Assembly: GCA_030340625.1 (NCBI GenBank) | Contig: JAOPHQ010002866.1 | Span: 122,001-186,000, forward strand | DNA: 64,000 bases | Direction of reading: 5' to 3' | From: Merluccius polli | Taxonomy: Eukaryota > Chordata > Actinopteri > Gadiformes > Merlucciidae | Shown: positions 26,640-36,337 of the stretch, piece by piece | Layout of the letters: every line of letters begins with the position of its first letter | How positions within the stretch are numbered: position 1 is the first letter of the stretch | Position numbers and translations under genes: made by a program | Notes under the pieces: model-generated | Seen by the model: only the letters and a program-made list of their open reading frames with translations | The model's database searches: none | What the model was told of the DNA's origin: nothing

Positions 26640-27328
26640 CATTCTTGTAGCCATACATTATCCTGCACACCCCAATACCGCTTTTAACGTTACATCAATG
26701 GTAGCCTAATCAAAAATCTAAAAACAAAGACCATTAGATTTATTTGCTATAAAATTAAATAATCTCTGCTAAAAGCATGCAACAGTTTTGGTGAAATAGT
26801 TAAATGACAGCTGGAATGCTCCTCATCCAAAACAATTATAATCCACACGTTGAAGGCACATGTACCGTGCCTTCAACTGACAACTAAGTCCTTATCGTTA
26901 TCAGCGTCAACAAGCTTATTGTATCCTCTGCCTTGCAAACAAACATGTCCTTCAATCCGTTCAGAATTTACTATAGTAGACTACAACATTATCAGGGCAG
27001 TGTCGATGTAAACAGCAAAACAGGATGCGTTACAACAAAATGTGTCCCAATGCAACGAATCACACACCCAATAATGTTCCAATGAGCTAGGGTAATATCA
27101 AGAAAAAATATGGAATGCACAATATTATAAATAATTGTGTTATTTTAGAAATACAAAATAACAAAATGATGAGAAATATATTAGGCGGTTAGATTGATTG
27201 AAGTCAAAAGCTCCCGCAAACTTGCGATCTTCTGGGCAGGCCTCAACATTATGCTTGTGATAGTAACATGCAAGTACCACAAGGGGGCAATGTTTGCTAA
27301 CGAATCCAAGCCGCTACGGTGGCCTGCC
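26640..27328. other. AT-rich intergenic sequence, nothing identified
   Basis: No gene or recognisable element was found between the doubled MITE and the Harbinger relic. Confidence 0.4.
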
Positions 27329-27725
27329 TGGGGTCCGTTTCACAAAGCAGGTTCAACAACCTCTGAGTCTAATCCTAAATGCTGAGTTGATCTACTCTGA
27401 AATAGAAAACTCTGAGTTTTCGGTTCCAGAACAGCGGATGTGAGTGAAAGGTAGGGTGGATGATGTTTTCCTGCAGCATTTTTTTTTTTTACCATATTGC
27501 TTAAAGTCTCCTTCACACACAGATTGAAACCAGTGAATTAAATGATATGACACATACACCGAAAAAAAAAAAAAATAATAATCCTAGTCCTTTGCAATCA
27601 CAATAATATTACAGGGGAAACTGCTTGAATGGTAACTATTCATTTATTTCATTTAGGTGCAATCCCGCGGGGGAGAAGCGCACTTGGCAGCAGCTTAAGA
27701 TGACATATAAAAACATTGTTCAAAC
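27329..27725 (+). pseudogene. Harbinger relic with a Myb/SANT-like exon fragment
   Basis: The left part carries a terminus typical of fish Harbinger repeats (GTCCGTTTCACAAAGCAGGTT followed by CTCTGAGT repeats). After an acceptor-like ATTTAG at 27651-27656 the + strand encodes NPAGEKRTWQQLKMTYKNIV, resembling the Myb/SANT-like protein of Harbinger transposons and its host derivative NAIF1. The rest is missing. Confidence 0.55.
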
Positions 27726-28472
27726 AGATAAGACCTCGGCATGATCATTTTGATCATGTTTTACACTGTAAAGTAAATATTAAGTGGCTATTTGACTGTA
27801 TACAGTTGCCTTGCTCAAGTGCTCTGCATCTCCGACATTGTACAAAAAACTTCCATTTGCAAAGAAACGCAGTGCAACACACAATATCTGCTGGGATGTG
27901 AGAGCATGACTACGGTTGGTAATGTTGCAAATGTAAGGACGGATTAGGTTGTGTATGTAAATGATGGACTGTGACGTGAAACGGTACCGCTGAAAAAGAT
28001 AATTGTCTGGAAATGATAATTGTCTGGAAAGGCTACATCTATGGTCTGATAATCCTCTCCCGACGAATATTTAATTCTCTCCCCCCCCCCCCCCCCCCCC
28101 TATTTTATTCCACTTCGAGCGCTGGTCAAAAGGACATGCCATGTGGAGGTCGGGACCCCCAGGTTGGGAACCACCTTCCCATGCCCTGAACGTGGCTTAA
28201 AAAGTTAACCAGTAGTTAACCATGGGAATAACATGTCACGCCCCACCTCCTTGAACTCTGAGCCCAAAACCTCTGTGTTGGAATCCCAGCTGAAACAGGG
28301 CATTGACTTAAACTGAAAGTGACCATGGTCACTGCAGTTTGTGTGGTTATACCTAGATAGGTAGTGTTTTAACTGTATGGTCTTTGTGGTCTGGTCCAGT
28401 TGCTCAGTGGTTCGTTGCACGGTCCTTGTGGTAAATAAAACATATTTGTATTTTACTCTGGTAAAAAAAAGT

Positions 28473-28788
28473 TGTGGCAGGGTTCGTATGCCACCGGGGT
28501 TCGGACGGAAGGATGACTCTTAGGGCGGGTTTACTCACGTCTTTATTGCCAGTGAGTAACACACACAATATATATACACACACACGCACAGTACAATCAC
28601 GCCGCGGGCCCAGCTCCGGCTCCGCGGGAACCCGTGTGTACCGGTCCTGGTCCTCCCGGGTCCAGCACGCTACTGTGTTAAAAAGGGAGAGAGTGATTAG
28701 CTAATGCCCCACAGGTGCGCCAATCACTCTCACCTGGCGCGGCTCTCCCGAGCCCCGTCCAGCTCCCCCTTGCGGCTGATGCACCACA
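28473..28788 (-). repeat. 3' LTR of the Gmr1-type element
   Basis: 316 bp. On the element strand it starts TGTGGTGCATCAG (from 28788) and ends CCCTGCCACA (28473), giving TG...CA ends with the short inverted repeat TGTGG/CCACA. It contains CA-rich and GC-rich stretches. The boundary is fixed by the polypurine tract on one side and by the 13-base match with the PBS-adjacent remnant on the other. Confidence 0.8.
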
Positions 28789-28806
28789 CCCCCCCACATA
28801 CCTCCA
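28789..28806 (-). other. Polypurine tract
   Basis: On the element strand, GGAGGTATGTGGGGGGG lies directly upstream of the 3' LTR. This is the expected site for plus-strand priming. Confidence 0.75.
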
Positions 28807-28815
28807 CCGCCTGAT

Positions 28816-31800
28816 TTAGGCCGGGGAGCCATCCGGCCTAACCCACTCCCCCCCCCCCCCATCCCCATGGGAACGGGAAAGGAAGTCGGCCACAGCCATC
28901 TGCGCCCCCGGCCTATGGATCACCCGGAAGTTAAACGGCTGCAGTGCCAGATACCACCGGGTGATCCGGTTGTTAACATTTTTCATGCGGTGGAGCCACT
29001 GTAGGGGAGTGTGGTCTGAGCAGAGGGTGAAGGGGCGCCCCAGCAGGTAATACCGCAGGGCATCGACCGCCCACCGGATGGCAAGGCACTCCCTCTCCAC
29101 GGTGCTGTACCTGGTCTCCCGTTCAGACAGCTTTCGGCTGATGTACACCACCGGGTGGTCGACCCCCCGCACCTGCTGGGACAGGACGGCCCCCAGCCCC
29201 CTGCCCGACGCATCAGCCTGTACAACAAAAGGGAGCGAGAAGTTAGGTGTGTGGAGGAGGGGCTCCCCACAGAGGGCCTGCTTTACCCTCTCAAGCGACT
29301 CCTGGCACTGCTCCGTCCACTGGACCGGATCTGAGGCACCCTTTCGGGTGAGGTCGGTCAAGGGGCTGGTCAGCTCCGCGAAGCCTGGAATAAATCGCCG
29401 GTAATAGCCGGCCAGCCCCAAAAACCGCCGCACCTCTTTTTTCGTCTTGGGCCTTGGGCAGGCTGCAATTGCTGCCGTCTTATCTACCTGCGGACGCACC
29501 TGCCCGCCGCCCAAGTGGTACCCCAGATACCGTACCTCCCTCCGTCCAACTGCACACTTCTTCGGATTGGCCGTGAGCCCCGCCTGCCTCAGAGACTCGA
29601 GCACCGCAGCCACCTGCCGCACATGCTCCGCCCAGGTGCCGCTATGGATGATTACGTCATCCAGATAGGCGGCAGCATATGCAGCATGTGGCCGCAGCAC
29701 TCTGTCCATGAGGCGTTGAAATGTGGCTGGGGCCCCGAACAATCCGAACGGAAGTGTGACAAATTGGTACAACCCGTACGGAGTGGAGAAGGCCGTTTTC
29801 TCCTTAGACTCTGGAGATAAGGGAATCTGCCAGTAGCCTTTGGTTAAATCCAGTGTCGTAAAAAAACGAGCCGTGCCCAGGCGATCCAGGAGTTCGTCCA
29901 CCCGGGGCATAGGATAGGCATCAAACCGTGACACCTCATTCACCTTGCGATAGTCCACACAGAACCGAACCAACCCATCCTTCTTGCCCACAAGAACGAT
30001 AGGGCTACACCAGGCACTGTTGGACTCTTCCATTACCCCCATCTCCACCATGGCTTCTAATTCTGCCTGAACCACTTTTCTCTTGTGCTCAGGTAACCGA
30101 TAGGGCCGTGAACGCACCGTCACGCCCGGGCGAGTCTCAACCCGGTGTTGAATAAGGTTTGTGTGTCCCGGCCGGGGGGAGAAGACATCTGCATAACGTT
30201 GCTGCAACCTGTCTATGTCTGCCCTCTGGGACGGTGAGAGCTGGTCCCCACAACGGAGCGAGGCAGGATTGGTCGATTTTGGCACCTCCGGCCCCAACTC
30301 ATCTCTTTCTGTAATTGCCGTCACCAGAGCAACAGGCTCCGCCTCTCTCCACGCTTTAAGGAGGTTGAGGTGATAAATTTGTGCCGACCCTCCCCTGTCC
30401 GAACGCACAATCTCATAGTCAACGTCCCCCACTCGCCGTGTGACCACAAAGGGTCCTTGCCACTTGGCGAGTAATTTGGAGGTAGACGAAGGGAGTAATA
30501 CAAGCACTTTATCTCCCGGTGAAAATTGTCTTAGCCTAGCTCCTCTATTGTACAGCCGCTGCTGCCGTTCCTGGGCCTGTAGCAAGTTCTCCCGTGATAA
30601 CTGCCCTAGTGTGTGGAGTTTTGCTCTCAGGTCCAGGACGTATTGCACCTCGTTTTTACTCGGGCTCGGACCCTCCTCCCAGCTTTCCTTAACCAGGTCC
30701 AAAACCCCACGTGGTGTCCTGCCAAACAGTAGTTCAAAGGGAGAAAATCCCGTGGAGGCCTGGGGTACCTCGCGCACTGCAAACAACAGAGGGCCTAGCC
30801 ACCTATCCCGATTACGACTATCCTCGTGCACAAACTTACGGATCATGGACTTCAAAGTCTTATTCAGGCGCTCCACGAGGCCGTCCGTTTGGGGGTGGTA
30901 TACACTGGTTCGAATCGACTTGATGCCCAATAATCCGTATAGTTCTCCCAGTGTCCGTGACATAAATTGTGTGCCTTGGTCAGTCAGGATCTCTTTCGGG
31001 ATCCCGACTCGGGAGATAACTTGAAACAGTGCCTGCGCCACACTCTTTGCAGAGATGGTGCGCAGCGGCACTGCCTCCGGATATCGTGTTGCGTAATCCA
31101 CGAGAACTAACACAAAGCGATATCCACGTGCGCTCTGGTAAAATGGCCCGATGAGGTCCATCCCGATGCACTCGAACGGCACCTCCATCAGAGGTAATGG
31201 CCGCAGCGGCGCTCTCGGGATGGCCGGCTGGTTAACCAATTGGCATTCGGGACAAGACGCACACCAGCGGCGCACGTCTGCCCAAATGCCTGGCCAATAG
31301 AATCGGGCCATTACCCGGTTCAGTGTCTTCTCACACCCCATATGTCCAGCCATTGGGTTATAATGAGCCGCCTGGAAAACTGTTTCCCGGCGGCTCTTCG
31401 GTACCACCAACTGTGTCGTTATTTCCTCTGTCTGAGTGTCACGACTCACTCTGTATAGTCTGTCCCTACGCAATGAAAAATGTGGATACGTTAACGCTGC
31501 GTCAGGGCGCACGATGTGACCATCAATTCGTATCACTTGGTCAAAGGCAAAGCGTAGAGTATCGTCACGAGACTGCTCAAGTGGAAAATCCTTCATGGAG
31601 TCGAACATGGGAACCTGCGGAGCCTCCTGTGAAGGCCCCGCCGGCTCCCCCTCCCCGTCTGCAGCGTCGGACGACCTCGCATCACCGCTGAGCACAGCGC
31701 ACGTATCCCCTGTCCCTGTCGGCCGTGAACGCACCCCCGCACACTGTCCCACTAACCTATCAAACCCTGGCCAATCCGTACACAGAATCAGGGGGTGCGT

Positions 31801-31917
31801 CAGGCGGGAGCTAACCGCTGCCTTTACATTATGCTTTTCCCCCTTAAACTGAATTTCCACCAGTACTACGGGGTATGTGTGAATATCCCCACACACGCAC
31901 ACACCTAATATCCACAC
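28816..31917 (-). CDS. Gmr1-type Pol: protease tail, integrase, reverse transcriptase, RNase H
   Basis: 1033-residue open frame. Integrase comes first: zinc finger H185, H192, C222, C225; catalytic D254, D313 and E349 with exactly 35 residues between the last two; a KWQGPF motif at 485-490. Reverse transcriptase follows (about 590-790), with D690 in TTLDLTKGYW and YLDD at 751-754, then RNase H (D902 in ADASGRG, E941, D968 in CSDHTPLQWL). No chromodomain. The start used is only the first Met after the frame opens; the true N-terminus is the protease encoded by the overlapping gag frame. The frame overlaps the gag frame by 74 bp and is shifted +1 relative to it. All catalytic residues are present. 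Confidence 0.93.
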   Translation of the reverse strand: MWILGVCVCGDIHTYPVVLVEIQFKGEKHNVKAAVSSRLTHPLILCTDWPGFDRLVGQCAGVRSRPTGTGDTCAVLSGDARSSDAADGEGEPAGPSQEAPQVPMFDSMKDFPLEQSRDDTLRFAFDQVIRIDGHIVRPDAALTYPHFSLRRDRLYRVSRDTQTEEITTQLVVPKSRRETVFQAAHYNPMAGHMGCEKTLNRVMARFYWPGIWADVRRWCASCPECQLVNQPAIPRAPLRPLPLMEVPFECIGMDLIGPFYQSARGYRFVLVLVDYATRYPEAVPLRTISAKSVAQALFQVISRVGIPKEILTDQGTQFMSRTLGELYGLLGIKSIRTSVYHPQTDGLVERLNKTLKSMIRKFVHEDSRNRDRWLGPLLFAVREVPQASTGFSPFELLFGRTPRGVLDLVKESWEEGPSPSKNEVQYVLDLRAKLHTLGQLSRENLLQAQERQQRLYNRGARLRQFSPGDKVLVLLPSSTSKLLAKWQGPFVVTRRVGDVDYEIVRSDRGGSAQIYHLNLLKAWREAEPVALVTAITERDELGPEVPKSTNPASLRCGDQLSPSQRADIDRLQQRYADVFSPRPGHTNLIQHRVETRPGVTVRSRPYRLPEHKRKVVQAELEAMVEMGVMEESNSAWCSPIVLVGKKDGLVRFCVDYRKVNEVSRFDAYPMPRVDELLDRLGTARFFTTLDLTKGYWQIPLSPESKEKTAFSTPYGLYQFVTLPFGLFGAPATFQRLMDRVLRPHAAYAAAYLDDVIIHSGTWAEHVRQVAAVLESLRQAGLTANPKKCAVGRREVRYLGYHLGGGQVRPQVDKTAAIAACPRPKTKKEVRRFLGLAGYYRRFIPGFAELTSPLTDLTRKGASDPVQWTEQCQESLERVKQALCGEPLLHTPNFSLPFVVQADASGRGLGAVLSQQVRGVDHPVVYISRKLSERETRYSTVERECLAIRWAVDALRYYLLGRPFTLCSDHTPLQWLHRMKNVNNRITRWYLALQPFNFRVIHRPGAQMAVADFLSRSHGDGGGGEWVRPDGSPA

Positions 31918-33085
31918 CTCCCGCCTCTATCAAAGCCCCGGGCCGAATCAGGTTCTGATGAATGATAGACTGCATGCAGCCTGAGTCCACCATCGCCTGA
32001 TGTGTACCCCCCTGAATCCTTACCGGAACGCTGTACGTCCCCCCTGGACCGGGGGAGGGTGCGGGAGGGCCGACAACCCGGATCACTTGGCCCACCTCCA
32101 TGAGGGGGCACTCCTCTCGGAAGTGACCGAGCTGTCCACACCTCCAGCACTCCTGCCCTGCCGCCTGAGGAGCCCTCTGTGGGTCGAGAGCCGCGCCCGT
32201 AGCGGCTGGACCCTGGGGAGGGAAAGAACGAGAAGGAGGATTAGTGCGGGGGGGAGGAAAGGGCCTATTGCTAACAAATGTAGTACGGGGTCTGGGAAAT
32301 GGTCGAGCGGGTGCGTTTGGCGGGGGACCCGACGCGGGTCCTCGGCGGGGTGCCGGCATGGGACCCCCTGGAGACGCCGGCCGGCCCTCCTGTGCCCGGC
32401 CCCGGGAGAGGACGGCCAGGTGGTCCTCAGCCAGGGTGATGGCCCCCGCTAGGTCCGTCGGCCGGTGACAGATCACCCAGTCGGATGTGGCAGCTGGGAG
32501 CCCCTCCACAAACTGCTCCAAGACGATCTTCTCCAGCATTCGTCCCTCGCCGGCGGACCCCCCGGGTTGCAGCCACCGGGTCGCCGCATCCTTGATCTGC
32601 TGGGCGAATACGAACGGCCGATCCGCGGGCCCCAACTTGCTCCCCCGGAACCGGCGGCGGTGGTCCTCTTCCGACAGCCCCAGCCGGTCGAGGGCCGCCC
32701 GCTTAATGTCCCCATACTGCCCTCTGGAGGAAGCGGGCAGGCCGAGCGCCGCCGTCTGCGCGTCCCCCGACAGCAGAGGCAGCAGTCGCACGGCCCACTC
32801 CGTCACCGGCCACCCGCATGCCGCCGCCGTGGCCTCGAACATCTCCAGGAACGTCTGTGGGTCATCCTGGCCTGACATTTTATGGAGAGTCAGGCCGGTG
32901 AACGGGCGGGCCGGCGACGCCGCCCCTGCCCGACTCACCATCTCCTCCAGCAGCTGGGTCTGTCTCTCCGCCTGCCCCTGGAGCGCCGCCAGCTGCTGTC
33001 GGCCGAGGACCGCCTGGTCCCGGCTCATCGCCGCCACCTCCGCCAGTATCTGGGCCAGCGTATTAAGTGGCTGTTGTGGGTCCAT
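31844..33085 (-). CDS. Gmr1-type Gag with zinc knuckle and start of aspartic protease
   Basis: 413 residues. The start Met lies about 12 bp after the primer-binding site. Residues about 60-225 form a capsid-like region (WAVRLLPLLSGDAQ, RPFVFAQQIKDAATRWLQ, IVLEQFVEGLP, AGAITLAEDHL) resembling the vertebrate SCAN domain, which is known to derive from Gmr1-like capsid. A proline/arginine-rich linker follows, then one CCHC knuckle (C313, C316, H321, C326), then a protease active site DSG at D367. The frame leaves the protease consensus at about residue 396, in a GT-rich stretch, and stops at 413; the remainder of protease continues in the pol frame. Either a slippage mutation or programmed frameshifting could explain this. 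Confidence 0.9.
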   Translation of the reverse strand: MDPQQPLNTLAQILAEVAAMSRDQAVLGRQQLAALQGQAERQTQLLEEMVSRAGAASPARPFTGLTLHKMSGQDDPQTFLEMFEATAAACGWPVTEWAVRLLPLLSGDAQTAALGLPASSRGQYGDIKRAALDRLGLSEEDHRRRFRGSKLGPADRPFVFAQQIKDAATRWLQPGGSAGEGRMLEKIVLEQFVEGLPAATSDWVICHRPTDLAGAITLAEDHLAVLSRGRAQEGRPASPGGPMPAPRRGPASGPPPNAPARPFPRPRTTFVSNRPFPPPRTNPPSRSFPPQGPAATGAALDPQRAPQAAGQECWRCGQLGHFREECPLMEVGQVIRVVGPPAPSPGPGGTYSVPVRIQGGTHQAMVDSGCMQSIIHQNLIRPGALIEAGGVDIRCVRVWGYSHIPRSTGGNSV

Positions 33086-33095
33086 CCTTTCCGTG

Positions 33096-33113
33096 TCCCA
33101 CGTTGGGCGCCAA
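33096..33113 (-). other. Primer-binding site
   Basis: On the element strand, TTGGCGCCCAACGTGGGA directly follows the LTR remnant. It matches the lysine-tRNA(1,2)-type PBS known from other retroelements. Confidence 0.75.
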
Positions 33114-33126
33114 TGTGGCAGGGTTC
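33114..33126 (-). repeat. 13-bp remnant of the 5' LTR
   Basis: TGTGGCAGGGTTC equals the first 13 bases of the left LTR (28473-28485) on the + strand; after that the two sequences have nothing in common. The rest of the 5' LTR, with its promoter, is absent. Confidence 0.75.
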
Positions 33127-33179
33127 TTTAACATAATTCAATTTAGTTGTATTGTATTCCCACACCTCGGTCCCCGACC

Positions 33180-33790
33180 GCGACAGGGCGGGGCTCATCC
33201 AGGGACCCCTGTCCCCGGATGACGTAATTTCCTTCATTGCCCCTTCCCTCCAGTCTGTTAGCTATGAGGAGAAGGCTGAGCAAGCTGAGCACCCCCCTCT
33301 GAGTCACTCAGAGGAAACGGCGAGAAGAGACACCAATGGCGTTGATAGAGCACCTTTCCCTCCTGGGCTTTGCCATCAATAGGGAAAAAAGCTCTCTGTT
33401 TCCCTGCCGACAGCTGTTCTATTGGGTCTCGTCTTAGACTCAGCGGTAATGACGGCGACACTCTCGCCTCCGCGGCGAGACGCCATGCTGTTGGCTCTCA
33501 ACCTCACCCACGTTGGGAAGAGGGTGACGGCACTGTGGGTCATGCACCTACTAGGGCTGACGGCAGCCGCCCACCTGGTGATACCTCTAGGTCTGCTCTT
33601 CATCTGCTCTTCATCTGTGCGCCGACATACGACATACGAGCCATGTCTTCACAGACGCCTCTTTGACGGGTTGGGGGGGGGGGGGACGTGCCTCTCCCAC
33701 TCGATCGGAGGCGACTGGCTTATGTCCCCTACTGCTCACATAAATGTGTTGGAGCTCGCCATGTTACTGAAAGTGCTGTTACATTTCTTC
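33180..33790 (+). pseudogene. DIRS-type retrotransposon RT/RNase H fragment
   Basis: The + strand encodes, in more than one frame, motifs of DIRS-type polymerases: LSLLGFAINREKSSLFPCRQ (about 33345), then SAVMTATLSPPRRDAMLLAL, HVGKRVTALWVMHLLGLTAA and AHLVIPLGLL (from 33422), then the RNase H start TDASLTGWGG (about 33650) and HSIGGDW...HINVLELA. Frame changes and missing ends make it a relic. DIRS elements use a tyrosine recombinase; that part is not present here. Confidence 0.75.
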
Positions 33791-34230
33791 CACCTAATGA
33801 GAAAAAAAATGAGAGCCTAAATGCATTTATCAATGAGTCCAAAACATGAAGTTATCAAAGAAAAGTCTGTTTGAAATGTGTGGTTCATCAATTCAATAGG
33901 TCTATAATACAATAGGCCTAGTATAAAGTTATGGGGAAATGGCAGTGATAAGGGTAAGGAACGTTGATATACTACATGCAGTTATGCTCTTCTTGTGATA
34001 CCTATTGTTAATTGGGTTGCGATGGTTTGTCATTTTAAAATAGTGGGTCCCCAGAAAAAAAGTTTGGGAAACACTGTATTATTGTCCTTTATTAAATCAA
34101 ATGGTTAATTAAATATATATAAATATATTTCTCTCCCTTTCTCTTCCTAGAGTCCTAATGGTTTCCCGACAGCATGGTTCAGTCCGACTATGCCATTAGT
34201 CTCTTGGTATGCCATTATGCATTAAACACT
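33791..34230. other. Intergenic sequence, possible short exon not accepted
   Basis: AT-rich, no supported gene. A polypyrimidine/AG at 34141-34150 followed by a GT at 34207 could bound a 56-bp exon; see the rejected list. Confidence 0.3.
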
Positions 34231-34310
34231 TATTACATTACATTACATTTGGCAGACGCTTTTATCCAAAGCGACTTACAATTGAGGAAGACAATCAAGT
34301 TATCCATGCC
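34230..34310. repeat. Common fish 'CAGACGCTTTTATCCAAAGCGACTTACA'-type repeat
   Basis: TACATTACATTTGGCAGACG followed by CTTTTATCCAAAGCGACTTA is a motif found all over fish genomes as part of short interspersed repeats. Only the core is recognisable; a related degenerate core is at 2440-2475. Confidence 0.6.
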
Positions 34311-34723
34311 AAGCCATATCAAATTAGCACACCAATAATGGTAGCATATAAAACATTTAGTCTTGGTGCACGGCTACCCGAAGGGGCAAGAAACACATAC
34401 AAATGAGCAAATGAGCATTTCAAGTAGTGTGCATGTTAAATACACTATGAACATACTTTGTCAATAGCCTAGTTCACTGTGTGTACAATTTGACAGCAAA
34501 ACCATTACATGTGTCCATTACAGTGGAACCCCTTGTGTTATTTTCTATCTAATCAGGTGTTCCTGTTCACAGTGGAGCTGTCCTTCCAAGGCTGTGATGA
34601 CTATCTCCAGAACGTAATGACCCTGTTACTACCTAACGCTTTTAAATCGTTTCAAACGCATTGTTTGTCTCGGTGGAGTGTGTGTGGTTGATAGCTGGTT
34701 TAAGCAGCCTCACCTGGCCCGAG

Positions 34724-35256
34724 TTAGCCTGGCAAGCCAGACCTACATCAGAAAGATGTAAGGTCTGGCGCAGCTCCATTGGCAGTGTGGGCGGGATAAA
34801 CGGTTGTCTTTCAAGTTCCCTCTGCACGCAATAGGATAGCGCTACAACCAATCAGAGCAACGAAGAAGGTGACGTAGTCAGAGCGACGGCTCTGACTACG
34901 TAATTAATCAAAACTCAGAATACATATTTATTTTCGAGGAAAGACTTCAGTGCCGTTCTTTGTTCTTTTCTCAAATAAAATGTTAACTTAAAGTCTTGAA
35001 GAGTCGCGGCCAAAGCCGAGTGGAAAGACAGCCGTTCGCCAGCAGCAGCAGCCATTGTTTACCTAACACGGAACCGTCGCATTTCTGTCGTCATTAGGTA
35101 GCCCGGCTTCCGACTCCGCCCCTCACGCTGTGATTGGTCAGACATACAAGACACACTTGGTGTTTCCAGCACCAAAAAGCGGACGGAGCTGTGCTAGACC
35201 TACCTAGCTGCCAAATAAATTTGCTGCCGCTAGGGGGTGTCTAGAGTTCTAGGCTA
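34724..35256. mobile_element. hAT MITE with perfect 8-bp TSD
   Basis: The flanking octamer GGCCCGAG occurs at 34716-34723 and 35257-35264. Termini are TTAGCCTGG on the left and CTAGGCTA on the right, near-inverted. It includes a GC-rich stretch and no coding capacity. Confidence 0.75.
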
Positions 35257-35332
35257 GGCCCGAGTCTGACGGATTGGACTCTGGGGCTGAGTGAGGCTGC
35301 ACACCCGTGGAGCATGTGTAACCAAGGCCCAC

Positions 35333-35610
35333 TGTTATGTTCAGCAGAGCAGGTGGACCCAAATGCAGAGACAGCAGGCACAGGAACGGCGCACTTAATT
35401 TAATTCAAAAAACAAACTTACAAATACTCAAAACTAATGCTAACAGGAACATACAGGAACAATGACAATGAGACAAAGACTGAACAGAAAACCAGGACTA
35501 AAATACAAACGAGAGAGGCTGGGGAACACACAAGGGGCAGGACGGGGTTAACAAGGCTGATCTGTGACAGGTGAATGGGTGGAACGGAGGGAAAAGTGGA
35601 GGGCATGACA
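35333..35610. mobile_element. Solo-LTR-like element (278 bp) with 5-bp TSD
   Basis: Starts TGTTATG and ends CATGACA, so it has TG...CA ends in a short inverted repeat. The same five bases CCCAC flank it (35328-35332, 35611-35615). This is the signature of an LTR left by recombination between two LTRs. It does not match the Gmr1 LTR at 28473, so it belongs to another family. A small non-LTR MITE is the alternative. Confidence 0.6.
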
Positions 35611-36225
35611 CCCACAGGATAAACCAGCTATCACCACACACACACTCCACAACAGGAGAGAGAGCTCTGTCATGACAACATGTACCACCTGCTCTGGCTG
35701 TACCATCTTGCCAGCTACAATAAACTGGCTTGATACCAACATCTACCTGAGTCCAGTGTGGCAGTTGACCCTAACACACACCACCTAAGTGGCTTTGCTG
35801 GGCTCCTCAGACATATACCACAGGTGTATTAGCCATACCTGCCCCAGAGTCCAATCATTCTGATGCCAGGTGAGGCTGTAGACCAGCTATCAACCACACA
35901 CACTCCAAGTCTTCAAGGCAGTGTGGGGCATGGTGTATCCTACTACGTTTAGTTTGAGGGAAACAAGTGAAACTTGACAAAGCACTGGGAGGTGGAGTGT
36001 GAGCCAATGCCCTGTGACATGAGCGAACACGTTGCACTACTGGCTAGAATGTGACTTAGTGTTGCCAAGTAGTTTTTGGACAATTTTTTCTTTCAGTTTG
36101 GGATGATGTCAACATGTCCATTATGCTAATTAGAGTCAGATCAGACAGACAGAGAGACAGACCGTTCGACAGATCGATCAATATAGCGATAGACAGAAGA
36201 TAGATACAGTAGATATAGACAGACA

Positions 36226-36262
<37 letters not shown>

Positions 36263-36337
36263 ACAGATAGAATATACTGATTATATGTGTTTCTTGACAC
36301 TGTGTCTTCAATGGTTTATTTCTATTTTTTATTTCAG

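Larger units (their letters stand above)
28473..33126 (-). mobile_element. Gmr1-type Ty3/gypsy LTR retrotransposon, 5' LTR missing
   Basis: Minus-strand element in the order PBS, gag-protease, integrase, reverse transcriptase, RNase H, polypurine tract, 3' LTR. Having integrase before reverse transcriptase is the hallmark of the Gmr1 lineage (first described from Atlantic cod) and unlike normal Ty3/gypsy order. The 3' LTR (28473-28788) is complete, but only 13 bases of the 5' LTR remain next to the primer-binding site. Both large ORFs are open and keep catalytic residues, which suggests a young copy. It lies antisense between cpt1 and the flt3lg candidate. Confidence 0.92.
34676..35780. repeat. 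Dispersed 'GCCACCTTAGTGGC' family, copies with two insertions
   Basis: Begins GTTGATAGCTGGTTTAAGC and resumes after each insertion (35257-35332, 35611-35780) with CCCGAGTCTGACGGATTGG and GGATAAACCAGCTATCA. A second partial copy follows at 35751-35910. The two insertions are the hAT MITE at 34724 and the solo-LTR-like element at 35333. Confidence 0.6.

Noticed and set aside
28983..33237. Many + strand and alternate-frame ORFs in the Gmr1 region
   Set aside because: They are shadows of the two long minus-strand gag and pol frames.
34151..34206. Possible flt3lg exon with a peptide like QSDYAISLL, after a good acceptor and before GT
   Set aside because: The frame that resembles FLT3LG has a stop (TAA at 34156) after the strong acceptor, and its outgoing phase does not fit the exon at 36338. 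Kept only as a hint.
34557..34613. Possible exon VFLFTVELSFQGCDDY between AG and GT
   Set aside because: Splice sites are weak, no family match, and the phase does not connect to the next exon.
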